From CAZZKG01 sp964654825 (GTDB lineage: Bacteria; Gemmatimonadota; CAZMKB01), in the NCBI GenBank assembly GCA_964654825.1, contig CAZZKG010000003.1:1-64000 (forward strand): a stretch of DNA of 64,000 nt. The letters run 5' to 3'. Numbering within the stretch: the first letter of the stretch is position 1; each line of letters opens with the position of its first letter. Below, piece after piece: positions 8,939 through 17,272 of the stretch. The notes beneath the pieces are model-generated. The model did no database searches. It was not told the origin of the DNA and saw nothing but the letters and a program-made list of their open reading frames with translations. The position numbers and the translations under genes are program-made.

Positions 8939-11386
8939 TCAATTCAGTACAAATTCATAAACCATCACGCTCTTCTCGGTCAGAATCAGGTCAATGGTCA
9001 CCTGCTCGCTCAACGATCTGTCATGGCAATGAATCCTTTCCCCGTCATCACCGATCATGCATGTCGTGTAGGTCCCGGGGGGCAGGCCGTATTCGCTCAG
9101 CAGAAATGAAACGGTACAGCCGGCGCTTTGTTGAGAAAAGTTTGCAAAGACCAGTCCCAGATTGCCGTCGTCCACAAATGCGGATGATACTATGGCAGGA
9201 AGAACGTACACGCTGTCAAACATGTCGACTTCCGTCACATCACAGTCCAGGAGTTCCGGGGGACGCATCCACTCTCCTAATACTAGATACTCCGCCGCAT
9301 CCTTGCGTTTCTCGATCATGGATCTCACATATGAATAATCAGTCCATTGCGTTTCACTCCAGTGATCGGTTGACGATGTGTCCTGCCTGAATGAAAGCAT
9401 ATGTCCATTGACAAACGCGTAACTGAGAGCGTATGCAAAATGATTCTCCCCGTATTCCGCATACGGTAACCTGCCCAATCCCATGATGGTCGCCTGATAG
9501 TCGTGGGTGATGCAAGGCATGAGAGGGACATCCACAGCCCTGTCCAGTATTCTGTTCGGTTTGTTGACATCTCGTCTTCTCATGAAACCACCGTCAGAAA
9601 CATAGAAGTCATACCAGCCGATTTTTACATCTATCGGTCCTTCATTCGCAGTAGGGAATGTATCGGATGCTACGGTTCTAATGGTATCCAGGACCGTATT
9701 CCGTCCCTGGATAAAATAATATCCTCCGCCATTCGGATGGCCGTGCAGGTCACCATTATAACAGAGCTCGGCCACTCCCCTCGTATCGGTATAGAGGGAA
9801 TTCACACCGAGTGATGATATCGTCTGGGATATCCCCTTCACATATTTTCTCTGCCAGAGTGGAGCAGCCGAACACATATCGCCCTTGCAGCCGTTTACGA
9901 GTGAATCGCCGTTGATGTTTTCCACCCAGCTGGTCTCCCTCGTCCCGTTCAGGTCGTCGAAACACTCGTCGCCCCACATGCACTCAACTCCGTTCAGAGG
10001 TGGAATTATCCCCTTCGCCCTGGACAGACCCGGGACCGGGACCGCGACACCGGTAGTGTGATAGATGTTCCAGTGAGGATCACGCATGTTCGTGTACGGA
10101 GCCGTGAAACCCCCGTGGTTCTGGATACTTTCCACTACCTCGTATGGTGAAATCGGGTAGTTCGTCGTACAGGAGTTTCTAGGATACTCGTAGTAGTATG
10201 GCGTGAGGTTTCCCCAGAAGTTCAAACGCGCACCGATACGGAGCCCGTCGAATACCTGCAGCTGCTCGGCAAGCAGGACGGTATCCGGATTTACCATCAT
10301 GGTATAATCGTATGTGTGGAGAACCTGGACAGTGTCCTCTCTCTCTTTCAGCGGTCCACCGAGAGAGGTGATAATAGGAGAGGCGATCATCCATTCTCGA
10401 AATATCTTACCCGCGTCGATCCAGTCACCGCGGAAGGGTCTCATCCTGTACTGATAAGGCATGGAATAAGTTGAGTCCGGATGATCCGGTGAATGAAATG
10501 TCGCATCGTTGTCCTCAGGGAAATGACGGGAGAAGCACTCCAGGGAACCATTTTCATCATCACCCACGATGTGCGTCGTTTGCAGGTATCCCAGAGTATC
10601 CGTTGTTGCTGTGTATAAACCGTATGGCTCGTCGTTTCGATAATATGCGAAGAACTGGATACTATGGAGACCCGGGTGGAGACCGTGGTTCGTGATAGCG
10701 GTGGGAGTAAAACCAAGGCTCCGGTTCGGGCCACTGTTCTGGTCAAGCACAGCGGTCGACTCGGGAGACAGCTCCACCAGGGGATTCAGGATAATATTGC
10801 CGTGGCTTCTCCAGGGGAATGCCAATACCTGGTTATTTCGATCGGCATCCAGCTCCCGGATCGTGTATCTCGGGAAATCAACACTGAATACGGCATAGTC
10901 TGTGGATTCGTTGTTGATACTGATGTGGAACGAGACAGCCTTCTCGCCATGAGGAATGTCAGCTGTAACAGTAACGTGAATGCTATCCGAGGGTGCGTGC
11001 TCGTGAGTGACTGCCTGCCAGTACATAACGAGAGATGTGTCGGCTTCATGATATTCAAACTGATACACCGGAGTCGGGCAATCAACACCGGGATCGTCAC
11101 ACGCAAGGTAGAAGAGGCTTGTTGTATCCATAGTGCCGGTTGTGTCGAGCATTGCGACAGACCACAGCGGAACGGAAGAATCGAAGTACAAACTGTCATG
11201 AGAGACGCTGTCCGATGGATTTGTCAGATACTTGATACCCAGCGTCTGGGAGTCGAAACAGATTTCTACCTGCGAGGTGCCGAGTACAACGTCTGAGTTG
11301 CCGTAAATCTTCTGCTGCGATGAAAACACCAGGCAGAGGAGGAGGATGAGGGAAATTGTAAAAACGGCTCTCTGTCGGATAAACAT
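8939..11386 (-). CDS. Large secreted protein, DUF6259/alpha-galactosidase-like
   Basis: An 815-residue exported protein with signal peptide (residues 1-29). The N-terminal 300 residues look like beta-sandwich, with KAVSFHISINN. The segment RPFRGDWIDAGKIFREW matches the style of DUF6259 proteins, which are related to clan GH-D glycosidases. Later blocks such as NSLYTDTRGVAELCY and a stretch of aromatic and acidic residues fit a TIM-barrel active site, though I cannot name the catalytic pair. The C-terminal part ends in a small beta domain. It probably breaks down polysaccharide outside the cell. The gene follows the lysozyme-like gene on the same strand by 114 bases; an AGAGGAAGAG ribosome site precedes the ATG. 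Confidence 0.6.
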   Translation of the reverse strand: MFIRQRAVFTISLILLLCLVFSSQQKIYGNSDVVLGTSQVEICFDSQTLGIKYLTNPSDSVSHDSLYFDSSVPLWSVAMLDTTGTMDTTSLFYLACDDPGVDCPTPVYQFEYHEADTSLVMYWQAVTHEHAPSDSIHVTVTADIPHGEKAVSFHISINNESTDYAVFSVDFPRYTIRELDADRNNQVLAFPWRSHGNIILNPLVELSPESTAVLDQNSGPNRSLGFTPTAITNHGLHPGLHSIQFFAYYRNDEPYGLYTATTDTLGYLQTTHIVGDDENGSLECFSRHFPEDNDATFHSPDHPDSTYSMPYQYRMRPFRGDWIDAGKIFREWMIASPIITSLGGPLKEREDTVQVLHTYDYTMMVNPDTVLLAEQLQVFDGLRIGARLNFWGNLTPYYYEYPRNSCTTNYPISPYEVVESIQNHGGFTAPYTNMRDPHWNIYHTTGVAVPVPGLSRAKGIIPPLNGVECMWGDECFDDLNGTRETSWVENINGDSLVNGCKGDMCSAAPLWQRKYVKGISQTISSLGVNSLYTDTRGVAELCYNGDLHGHPNGGGYYFIQGRNTVLDTIRTVASDTFPTANEGPIDVKIGWYDFYVSDGGFMRRRDVNKPNRILDRAVDVPLMPCITHDYQATIMGLGRLPYAEYGENHFAYALSYAFVNGHMLSFRQDTSSTDHWSETQWTDYSYVRSMIEKRKDAAEYLVLGEWMRPPELLDCDVTEVDMFDSVYVLPAIVSSAFVDDGNLGLVFANFSQQSAGCTVSFLLSEYGLPPGTYTTCMIGDDGERIHCHDRSLSEQVTIDLILTEKSVMVYEFVLN

Positions 11387-11500
11387 TTTTCTCTTCCTCT
11401 CTTTTCAGGAGTAGTGTGGAATAATTGAGGGAATTCCTCTCCCACCTTAACAGGTGTAGTCAGCTGCTGAAATCTAACAGCGAAGAAATGGCGGGATTTA

Positions 11501-12163
11501 TCAGAGAAAGGAAAACCGTTCCAGTTTTTGAAAGGCACGGATATAACGCGTACCCCTGTCGACGTAGGTGGGATCATGAGTAAGAGGCGGTCCATATTCG
11601 GGGTGTGCGGAACCGGTATTGTGAATGTGAAATGCATCTTCATATCGATGCTCTGTGAGTATGTTGCCGTATGTGTCCTTCGCCCAGATGATGCTCCACT
11701 TAAGTGCTTCTGAATCTCTCAGGTCTTTCACGAGGACTCCCATTCCCACACAGTGATATCCCATGATCTGAAGTGGTCCCCAGGAGGTGGCAAGGTTTCT
11801 CAGAGCATCATCCGATGCATCCTGAACAGTCTCTTTCGTAATGCTGCCGAATCGGTGACGTTCACCATCACGTACCTGTTGGAGCTTGGTGAATGTAGTC
11901 TGTTCGAATCTTTTTCGTGGTTTGTGGTAACCGCTCGATTCGAGTATGATCAGGGCCTTGAAATACGATGGTGGAAGATTGTATTGCTCACATAGATTAT
12001 TGACATCTCTGGCATAATAGAGCTCCACTCTGGCAACCGCCAAAAGCTCAGCCGGATCCAGATAGAGTAATTGTGCCGTCATCACTCCTGCCGCCACAAT
12101 TACAACGACAACTGCGAGGATAAAAATGAGTACCGGTTTCAGGTCTGATCGAGACTTCTCCAC
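11501..12163 (-). CDS. Membrane-anchored lysozyme-like protein
   Basis: A 220-residue protein with one N-terminal helix (residues 11-34) and a periplasmic domain of lysozyme/lytic transglycosylase type. Glu75 in FKALIILESSG is the likely catalytic acid. The following ATSWGPLQIMGYH matches the SWGPLQI pattern of SLT and N-acetylmuramidase folds, and a late FHIHNTGSAHPEYG resembles the YN-G segment of those families. It should cut peptidoglycan glycan strands. I chose the GTG at 12163 because AGGTGA lies 4 bases before it; a GTG at 12199 is also in frame, without a ribosome site. The exact family is not recognised. Confidence 0.65.
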   Translation of the reverse strand: MEKSRSDLKPVLIFILAVVVVIVAAGVMTAQLLYLDPAELLAVARVELYYARDVNNLCEQYNLPPSYFKALIILESSGYHKPRKRFEQTTFTKLQQVRDGERHRFGSITKETVQDASDDALRNLATSWGPLQIMGYHCVGMGVLVKDLRDSEALKWSIIWAKDTYGNILTEHRYEDAFHIHNTGSAHPEYGPPLTHDPTYVDRGTRYIRAFQKLERFSFL

Positions 12164-12222
12164 ATCATCACCTGTCGGTCGATGAGTGCACTGTGTCACG
12201 GTCGTTTGCGGATTCCTGTCTG

Positions 12223-12251
12223 ATTTTACTCTTCTCCGGGAGGAAAGTCAA
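12223..12251 (-). promoter_or_regulatory. Promoter of the lysozyme-like gene
   Basis: On the minus strand TTGACT (12251-12246) and TAAAAT (12228-12223) are 17 bases apart, a near-consensus pair. The start would lie about 50 bases before the GTG at 12163. A perfect inverted repeat sits directly upstream of the −35. Confidence 0.65.
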
Positions 12252-12255
12252 CCGA

Positions 12256-12271
12256 TCGATAGCATTATCGA
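12256..12271. repeat. Inverted repeat next to a −35 box
   Basis: TCGATA (12256-12261), four bases, then TATCGA (12266-12271). It lies in the divergent region between the lysozyme-like gene and the DMT transporter, 5 bases upstream of the minus-strand −35, where a regulator could bind. Confidence 0.4.
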
Positions 12272-12363
12272 CGGTTACATTTTGTTCGACTCTGCCATGA
12301 AGACAGGTCGGCACTCCAATTATATGTTGAATTCCTCCGCTGCTGCGCGTACATTAACATTTG

Positions 12364-13215
12364 ATGAAAAAAACCCACCTGGCTATTCTGGTCCTGACAC
12401 TCATCTGGGGGTCGACCTGGCTTGCGATAAAGGTCGGGCTCGGCTTGATGCCGCCATTTTCCTTCGCTGCCATGCGGTTCGTCATCGCTTCGTCTGTCCT
12501 CCTACCTTTCGCGTTGAAGACCGGCAGAGGTAGAATCGGAATGAGCCTTCCGATGGTCTTATTCACCGGTCTCCTCCTCATACCGGTTCCCTATGCCATC
12601 ACCTACTGGGGTGCACAGTATATATCATCAGGCCTCACTGCAGTCCTCTTCTCGACACTGCCGATTTTTGTGGCAGTTTTCTCCATGTTTCTCCTGCCGG
12701 AAGAGAAACTCTCGGGGCTCAAGGGGCTTGGGCTGGCTCTCGGGTTCTCCGGCATACTGATCATCTATTTCGATGACATCGCGGTGGGTGATTACCATGC
12801 TTCTCTCGGTGTGGGAGCAGTTCTTCTCGGAAGCATTACAAGTTCCGTTGGAATCGTGCTCGTTAAGAGGGATTCACACCGTTATAACCCGATTATGTTG
12901 ACCGCAATCCACTTTCTGATCGGAGCAGTGGTCCTGCTGCCCCTAGCAGCGCTTACCGAAGAGTGGTCAGATGTCGTGTTCAACCGCTCCTCGGTGCTCT
13001 CACTCCTGTTCCTCTCTCTGTGCGGGTCTGCGTTTGCTTTTTCCCTCTATTACTGGCTCCTCACGAAGATGCACGTGACGAAAGTCTCACTGCTTGTCTA
13101 CGCGACTCCCATCATCGCAACGTACCTGGGATGGGTATTCCTGGATGAGGGCATTACACTGCAGATTGCACTCGGCACAATACTCGTATTCGGGGGAATC
13201 AAACTTGCAAGCTGA
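12364..13215 (+). CDS. EamA/DMT-family transporter
   Basis: An inner-membrane protein of 283 residues with ten predicted helices arranged as two EamA repeats. It starts with the family signature LTLIWGSTWLAIKVGL, and the second half begins with a similar stretch near residue 155. The drug/metabolite transporter superfamily exports amino acids, sugars or other small metabolites; the substrate is not evident. A TTG directly before the ATG is in frame but less likely. No clear ribosome site is present, so the leader may be very short. It reads away from the lysozyme-like gene. Confidence 0.88.
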   Translation: MKKTHLAILVLTLIWGSTWLAIKVGLGLMPPFSFAAMRFVIASSVLLPFALKTGRGRIGMSLPMVLFTGLLLIPVPYAITYWGAQYISSGLTAVLFSTLPIFVAVFSMFLLPEEKLSGLKGLGLALGFSGILIIYFDDIAVGDYHASLGVGAVLLGSITSSVGIVLVKRDSHRYNPIMLTAIHFLIGAVVLLPLAALTEEWSDVVFNRSSVLSLLFLSLCGSAFAFSLYYWLLTKMHVTKVSLLVYATPIIATYLGWVFLDEGITLQIALGTILVFGGIKLAS

Positions 13216-13233
13216 AAAGATCACCATATGTAT

Positions 13234-13262
13234 TTGACAGCCGACAGGCTCCAGTATAGATT
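13234..13262 (+). promoter_or_regulatory. Promoter of the peptide-importer genes
   Basis: TTGACA at 13234-13239, 17 bases, then TAGATT at 13257-13262 (or TATAGA after 15 bases). It lies 38 bases before the ATG at 13300 and excludes the longer in-frame start at 13228. It probably drives the binding protein, both permeases and perhaps the genes up to 20193. Confidence 0.6.
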
Positions 13263-13299
13263 TTTTACATCTTCAAACTCAAAGGGGGATTTCCGGATC

Positions 13300-15072
13300 A
13301 TGAAATATTTCACGTTTTTCTCACTGTGCGTGTTCGTTCTCTTTCTCTCATGTTCTTCCAAGAAGAAAGAAGCAGAGAGAGGAGAAACGCTCCCTTTCCC
13401 CGAGGACATGAGAGTTGTTGAAAATATCGAGGTTGGCAGACCCGGGGGCCGTGTGGTCTGTGCCATCACAAGTGATCCGAAGACTTTCAATCCAATGCTC
13501 GTGAGCGAAACCTCTTCAGAGATGATCGTGGCTCTGATGTACCAGGGTCTCGTGAATTTCGACCAGTACGATCAGGTCTTCGTCCCCGGTCTGGCAAAAT
13601 CCTGGGAGGTCGACGGCCTCACCTGGACGTTTCACCTCAGGAAAGGGATGAAATGGTCAGACGGGCACCCGATTACGGCTGACGACGTGCTGTTCTCATT
13701 CGAGGTGCTGTATGACAGCATCATCCACCCCCCCGGGGCGGATCTCCTCATGATCGAGGGGAAAAAGATCGATGTCGAGAAGATCGACTCACTGACTGTA
13801 AGGCTGCGTCCTCCTGCAAAGTACGGCCCGTTCATCGGTATGATCGGTTCACTCAGAATTCTCCCCAGACACAAGCTCGAAGGAGCCTATTCATCGGGTG
13901 AGTTCGAATCGAGTCTCGGTGTAAACGCACCGCCGGAGGACATCGCTGTTTCAGGACCGTTTATGCTGCGCCGTTATGTACCGAATGAGAAGGTGGTTCT
14001 CGTAAAAAATCCCCACTTCTGGCAGATGGATAAAGAAGGTAACCGGCTCCCGTACCTCGACGAAGTTATCTATGTAAGTGTGGAGGATGAGAACGCGGTT
14101 CTGCTCAAGTTCCAGGCGGGAGAGACCGACATGATACAGGATGGATTCTCCCCCGACAGTTACCAGTTGTTGAGAGATGGTGAGGAGGAGGGTGGTTACA
14201 CGATCTATGAGATCGGCCCGAGACTCGGTTCCACTCACCTGTGGTTCAACCTCAATACCGGCTCAAATCCGGAGACCGGTGAGCCTTATGTGGAACCTCA
14301 CAAACTCGAATGGTTTCGTGACGTTACATTCAGAAGGGCCATAGCTTATGCGATTGACAGGGAGGGGATCGTGAACACCGTGTACCGTGGTAGAGGTGTG
14401 CCGGTGTGGGGGCCCATTTCTCCGAGCAACAGGGAATGGTACAACCCCGACCTGGTCAAATATCCGTATGATCCCGGGGAATCCTCGAAACTCCTGGCGA
14501 GAATGGGATTCTGGGACCAGGATGGAGATGGCATACTCGAGGATAAAGAAGGCCGCGAACTCGAATTTACCCTGTACACGAATTCGAGCAACAACACCAG
14601 AGTGAAGATTGCCAACATCGTTGTCGATGATCTCAAGAAGCTGGGTGTGAAGATCACCTTCGTCCCCATCGACTTCAATGACCTCATAACCAGAATGCGT
14701 GATAGTTACGATTACGAGGGTATGCTTCTGGCACTCACAGAGGGCGTGCCTCCCGATCCTGTGATGGGTATGAATGTGTTTCTTTCCTTCGGCGACACGC
14801 ACCTCTGGTTTCCCAATCAGGAATCACCGGGGACACCCTGGGAAGCCGAGATAGATTCTCTCATGATTCTACAGGCCCAGAGCGATGATCAGGACCTGAG
14901 GAGAGAACTCTTCGGAAAGGTCCAGAGGATCATGAGCGAACAGCAGCCGTTCATATTCATCGCCAACAGAAATGAATACGTTGCCGCCCGCAACGCGCTG
15001 GGGAATATAAAACCGTCGATCATGGAGCCATTTCTCCTCCACAATGCGGAACAGATTTTCCTGAAGAATTGA
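13300..15072 (+). CDS. Peptide-type ABC transporter substrate-binding lipoprotein (family 5)
   Basis: This lipoprotein captures oligopeptides or similar ligands in the periplasm. The N-terminus carries a lipobox, LFLSC, with Cys18 as the lipid anchor. The SBP family 5 pattern is clear: SDPKTFNPMLVSETSSEM, then a YQGLVNFD block, LAKSWEVDGLTWTFHLRKG and DGHPITADDVLFSFE. The late region has FRRAIAYAIDREGIV. At 590 residues it is somewhat longer than E. coli DppA, with an extra acidic DQDGDGILEDKEG segment that resembles a calcium loop. GGGGG lies 9-13 bases upstream of the chosen ATG. Two permease genes follow directly. Confidence 0.9.
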   Translation: MKYFTFFSLCVFVLFLSCSSKKKEAERGETLPFPEDMRVVENIEVGRPGGRVVCAITSDPKTFNPMLVSETSSEMIVALMYQGLVNFDQYDQVFVPGLAKSWEVDGLTWTFHLRKGMKWSDGHPITADDVLFSFEVLYDSIIHPPGADLLMIEGKKIDVEKIDSLTVRLRPPAKYGPFIGMIGSLRILPRHKLEGAYSSGEFESSLGVNAPPEDIAVSGPFMLRRYVPNEKVVLVKNPHFWQMDKEGNRLPYLDEVIYVSVEDENAVLLKFQAGETDMIQDGFSPDSYQLLRDGEEEGGYTIYEIGPRLGSTHLWFNLNTGSNPETGEPYVEPHKLEWFRDVTFRRAIAYAIDREGIVNTVYRGRGVPVWGPISPSNREWYNPDLVKYPYDPGESSKLLARMGFWDQDGDGILEDKEGRELEFTLYTNSSNNTRVKIANIVVDDLKKLGVKITFVPIDFNDLITRMRDSYDYEGMLLALTEGVPPDPVMGMNVFLSFGDTHLWFPNQESPGTPWEAEIDSLMILQAQSDDQDLRRELFGKVQRIMSEQQPFIFIANRNEYVAARNALGNIKPSIMEPFLLHNAEQIFLKN

Positions 15073-15114
15073 CGGTGGGTTCACCACAGTCTCTCACCCG
15101 GAGATGTGTGCGAG

Positions 15115-16083
15115 ATGCTTTCCTTTATCCTGAGGAGGCTCCTTCATGCCATTCCTCTTCTCCTGCTCATCTGTCTCTGCACTTTTTTCCTCATCGACAT
15201 CGCTCCGGGAGACTTTCTGACCCAGATGTCTCTGGACCCTCAGGTCTCCCAGAAAACCATCGAGATGATGAGGTTGAAGTTCGGTCTCGACCAACCGTGG
15301 TACGTCCAATACCTCCTGTGGCTGAAAAATGTCCTCCTCCATGCAGAGTTCGGTCACTCCTTTTCCTATAAGGTTCCGGTCTTCTCACTAATCAAAACAC
15401 GTCTTCTCAACACACTGATTCTCACAGTGGCGGCGGCAGTGCTCACCTGGGTGATTTCCATCCCGTTCGGGATTCTGGCCGCCTGGAAAAAGGATTCATA
15501 TACAGACAGGGGACTCTCTCTCGTGTCATACTTCGGTCTGTCAATGCCCGAGGTGCTCTCGGCGCTTCTTCTGCTCCTGTTCGCCGCGAAGACGGGCTGG
15601 TTTCCGACCGGCGGAATGAGAAGCCTCGATTATGAGATGTTCAGTGCTCCAGGTAAGGTGCTGGATATACTCCACCATCTGATGCTCCCGGCACTGGTTC
15701 TAGGGATCGTTCCGGTGGCGAGCAGGATGCGTCAGATGCGGGCAAATCTCCTGGAGACCATGAGCGCGGACTATGTCACCTATGCAAGAGCGAAGGGACT
15801 TCCAGAGAGGGTAGTGGTACTCAAACACGCGTTGAGAGGAGCGCTCAATCCGATGGTTACGCTGTTCGGATACACCATCGCCAATCTCCTTTCGGCCTCC
15901 CTTCTCGTCGAGGTCATCATGTCCTGGCCCGGCCTCGGAAGGCTCACGGTCGAATCCCTCCGTGCTCAGGATCTATACCTCACAATGGGTGCTGTTCTGA
16001 CCTCGTCCGTCATGTTGATTCTGGGAAACCTGTGTGCGGACGTGTTGCTCGCAACCCTCGATCCGAGGATACGGGAAAGGTGA
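15115..16083 (+). CDS. dppB: Peptide ABC transporter permease, DppB type
   Basis: The first of two membrane-channel subunits, 322 residues with six helices. The N-terminus FILRRLLHAIPLLLLICL and the later EAA loop (SADYVTYARAKGLPERVV) are diagnostic for binding-protein-dependent permeases of the DppB/OppB family. The EAA loop docks on the ATPase, which is not encoded here. I prefer the ATG at 15115 over a GTG at 15106 because GGAG sits 11 bases ahead of it and only 2 ahead of the GTG. It lies 42 bases after the binding protein. Confidence 0.92.
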   Translation: MLSFILRRLLHAIPLLLLICLCTFFLIDIAPGDFLTQMSLDPQVSQKTIEMMRLKFGLDQPWYVQYLLWLKNVLLHAEFGHSFSYKVPVFSLIKTRLLNTLILTVAAAVLTWVISIPFGILAAWKKDSYTDRGLSLVSYFGLSMPEVLSALLLLLFAAKTGWFPTGGMRSLDYEMFSAPGKVLDILHHLMLPALVLGIVPVASRMRQMRANLLETMSADYVTYARAKGLPERVVVLKHALRGALNPMVTLFGYTIANLLSASLLVEVIMSWPGLGRLTVESLRAQDLYLTMGAVLTSSVMLILGNLCADVLLATLDPRIRER

Positions 16084-17192
16084 AGAGCGAAAACGGCAAT
16101 GCAGTCGGTATGTCCCCCGGTCTGACGGGGCGTAGTTTCCGTGAACGCTTCGGTGAGAACAGGGTTGCCCTCGCAGGCCTGGTCATTATCGTCGTCCTTT
16201 ATATCTCCGCTGTCTTTGCCGGATTCTTCTCACCGTACAGTCCATCGAGACAGAACAGAGCGTATTACTACCATCCACCATCACAGATCCGGTTCATCGA
16301 TTCCACCGGGGATTTTCATTTCAGACCTTTCATCTACCGGACGGTAACGGTCGATCCGAGTCTCCCTCGATATGCCGAGGATGAAAGCGCACGCTATCCG
16401 GTAAGATTTCTCGTAAGGGGCGATGAGTACACGGTTTTCTTCATCTTCAGGAGCAACCTGCACCTGCTTGGTATCGACGAGCCCGCCCGCCTCTTTCTCC
16501 TCGGGACGGACGTCTTCGGGCGGGATGTACTCAGCCGTCTCCTGTTCGGTTCCCAGATATCACTTTCGATCGGCCTGGTCGGGATAGCTCTCACATTCTG
16601 TCTCGGGATGTTTCTCGGAGGTATTTCCGGTTATTTCGGCGGGGTGGTGGATGTGATACTGATGAGAATTACAGAGCTCCTCATGTCAGTCCCGTCTCTC
16701 TATCTGATTCTTGCACTCAGGACTACCCTGCCGCCCTCTATCCCGTCGACACAGTTGTATCTTCTCATTGTTATTATACTGTCATTCATCGGCTGGGCGA
16801 GTCTCTCGAGGATCATCAGGGGCATGGTGCTCTCGATCAGGGAGGAGGAGTATGTCCTCGCTGCCCGTGCACTGGGTATCGGCAGTATGAGAATTATCAC
16901 ACGGCACATTCTCCCGAACACATTCAGTTTCGTAATCGTCGCAGCCACCGTGGCCATCCCCGGCTACATCCTGGGTGAAGTTGCTCTCTCCTTCCTCGGT
17001 TTCGGAATCCAGGAACCCCAATCCAGCTGGGGGCTCATGCTGCGTGAAGCACAGAGTATCAGGGTCCTCACGGCTTATCCCTGGATACTTTCTCCGGGGT
17101 TCTTCATATTCATCACCGTGCTCGCTTTCAACTTCCTGGGGGATGGCCTGAGGGATGTGTTCGATCCCAGGCATCACGGGAAGTATCTCTGA
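16080..17192 (+). CDS. dppC: Peptide ABC transporter permease, DppC type, with enlarged periplasmic loop
   Basis: The second channel subunit, 370 residues. GTG at 16080 overlaps the stop of dppB (GTGA), indicating coupled translation; an in-frame ATG at 16110 is the alternative. Family marks are the HLLGID-like approach to GTDVFGRDVLSRLLFGSQ, the EAA loop EEEYVLAARALGIGSMRII, and the ending FNFLGDGLRDVFDPRH. Between helix 1 and GTDVFGRD the loop is about 100 residues, clearly longer than in E. coli DppC, with aromatic and charged residues. That insert may contact the binding protein. No ATPase genes follow. Confidence 0.9.
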   Translation: MKSENGNAVGMSPGLTGRSFRERFGENRVALAGLVIIVVLYISAVFAGFFSPYSPSRQNRAYYYHPPSQIRFIDSTGDFHFRPFIYRTVTVDPSLPRYAEDESARYPVRFLVRGDEYTVFFIFRSNLHLLGIDEPARLFLLGTDVFGRDVLSRLLFGSQISLSIGLVGIALTFCLGMFLGGISGYFGGVVDVILMRITELLMSVPSLYLILALRTTLPPSIPSTQLYLLIVIILSFIGWASLSRIIRGMVLSIREEEYVLAARALGIGSMRIITRHILPNTFSFVIVAATVAIPGYILGEVALSFLGFGIQEPQSSWGLMLREAQSIRVLTAYPWILSPGFFIFITVLAFNFLGDGLRDVFDPRHHGKYL

Positions 17193-17272
17193 CGTCTCGT
17201 GCGCTGACATTTCGTAAATCTTGAATTGAATGTTCATGCTGTATAACTTCATTAGATTAACAGGATGAGGTT

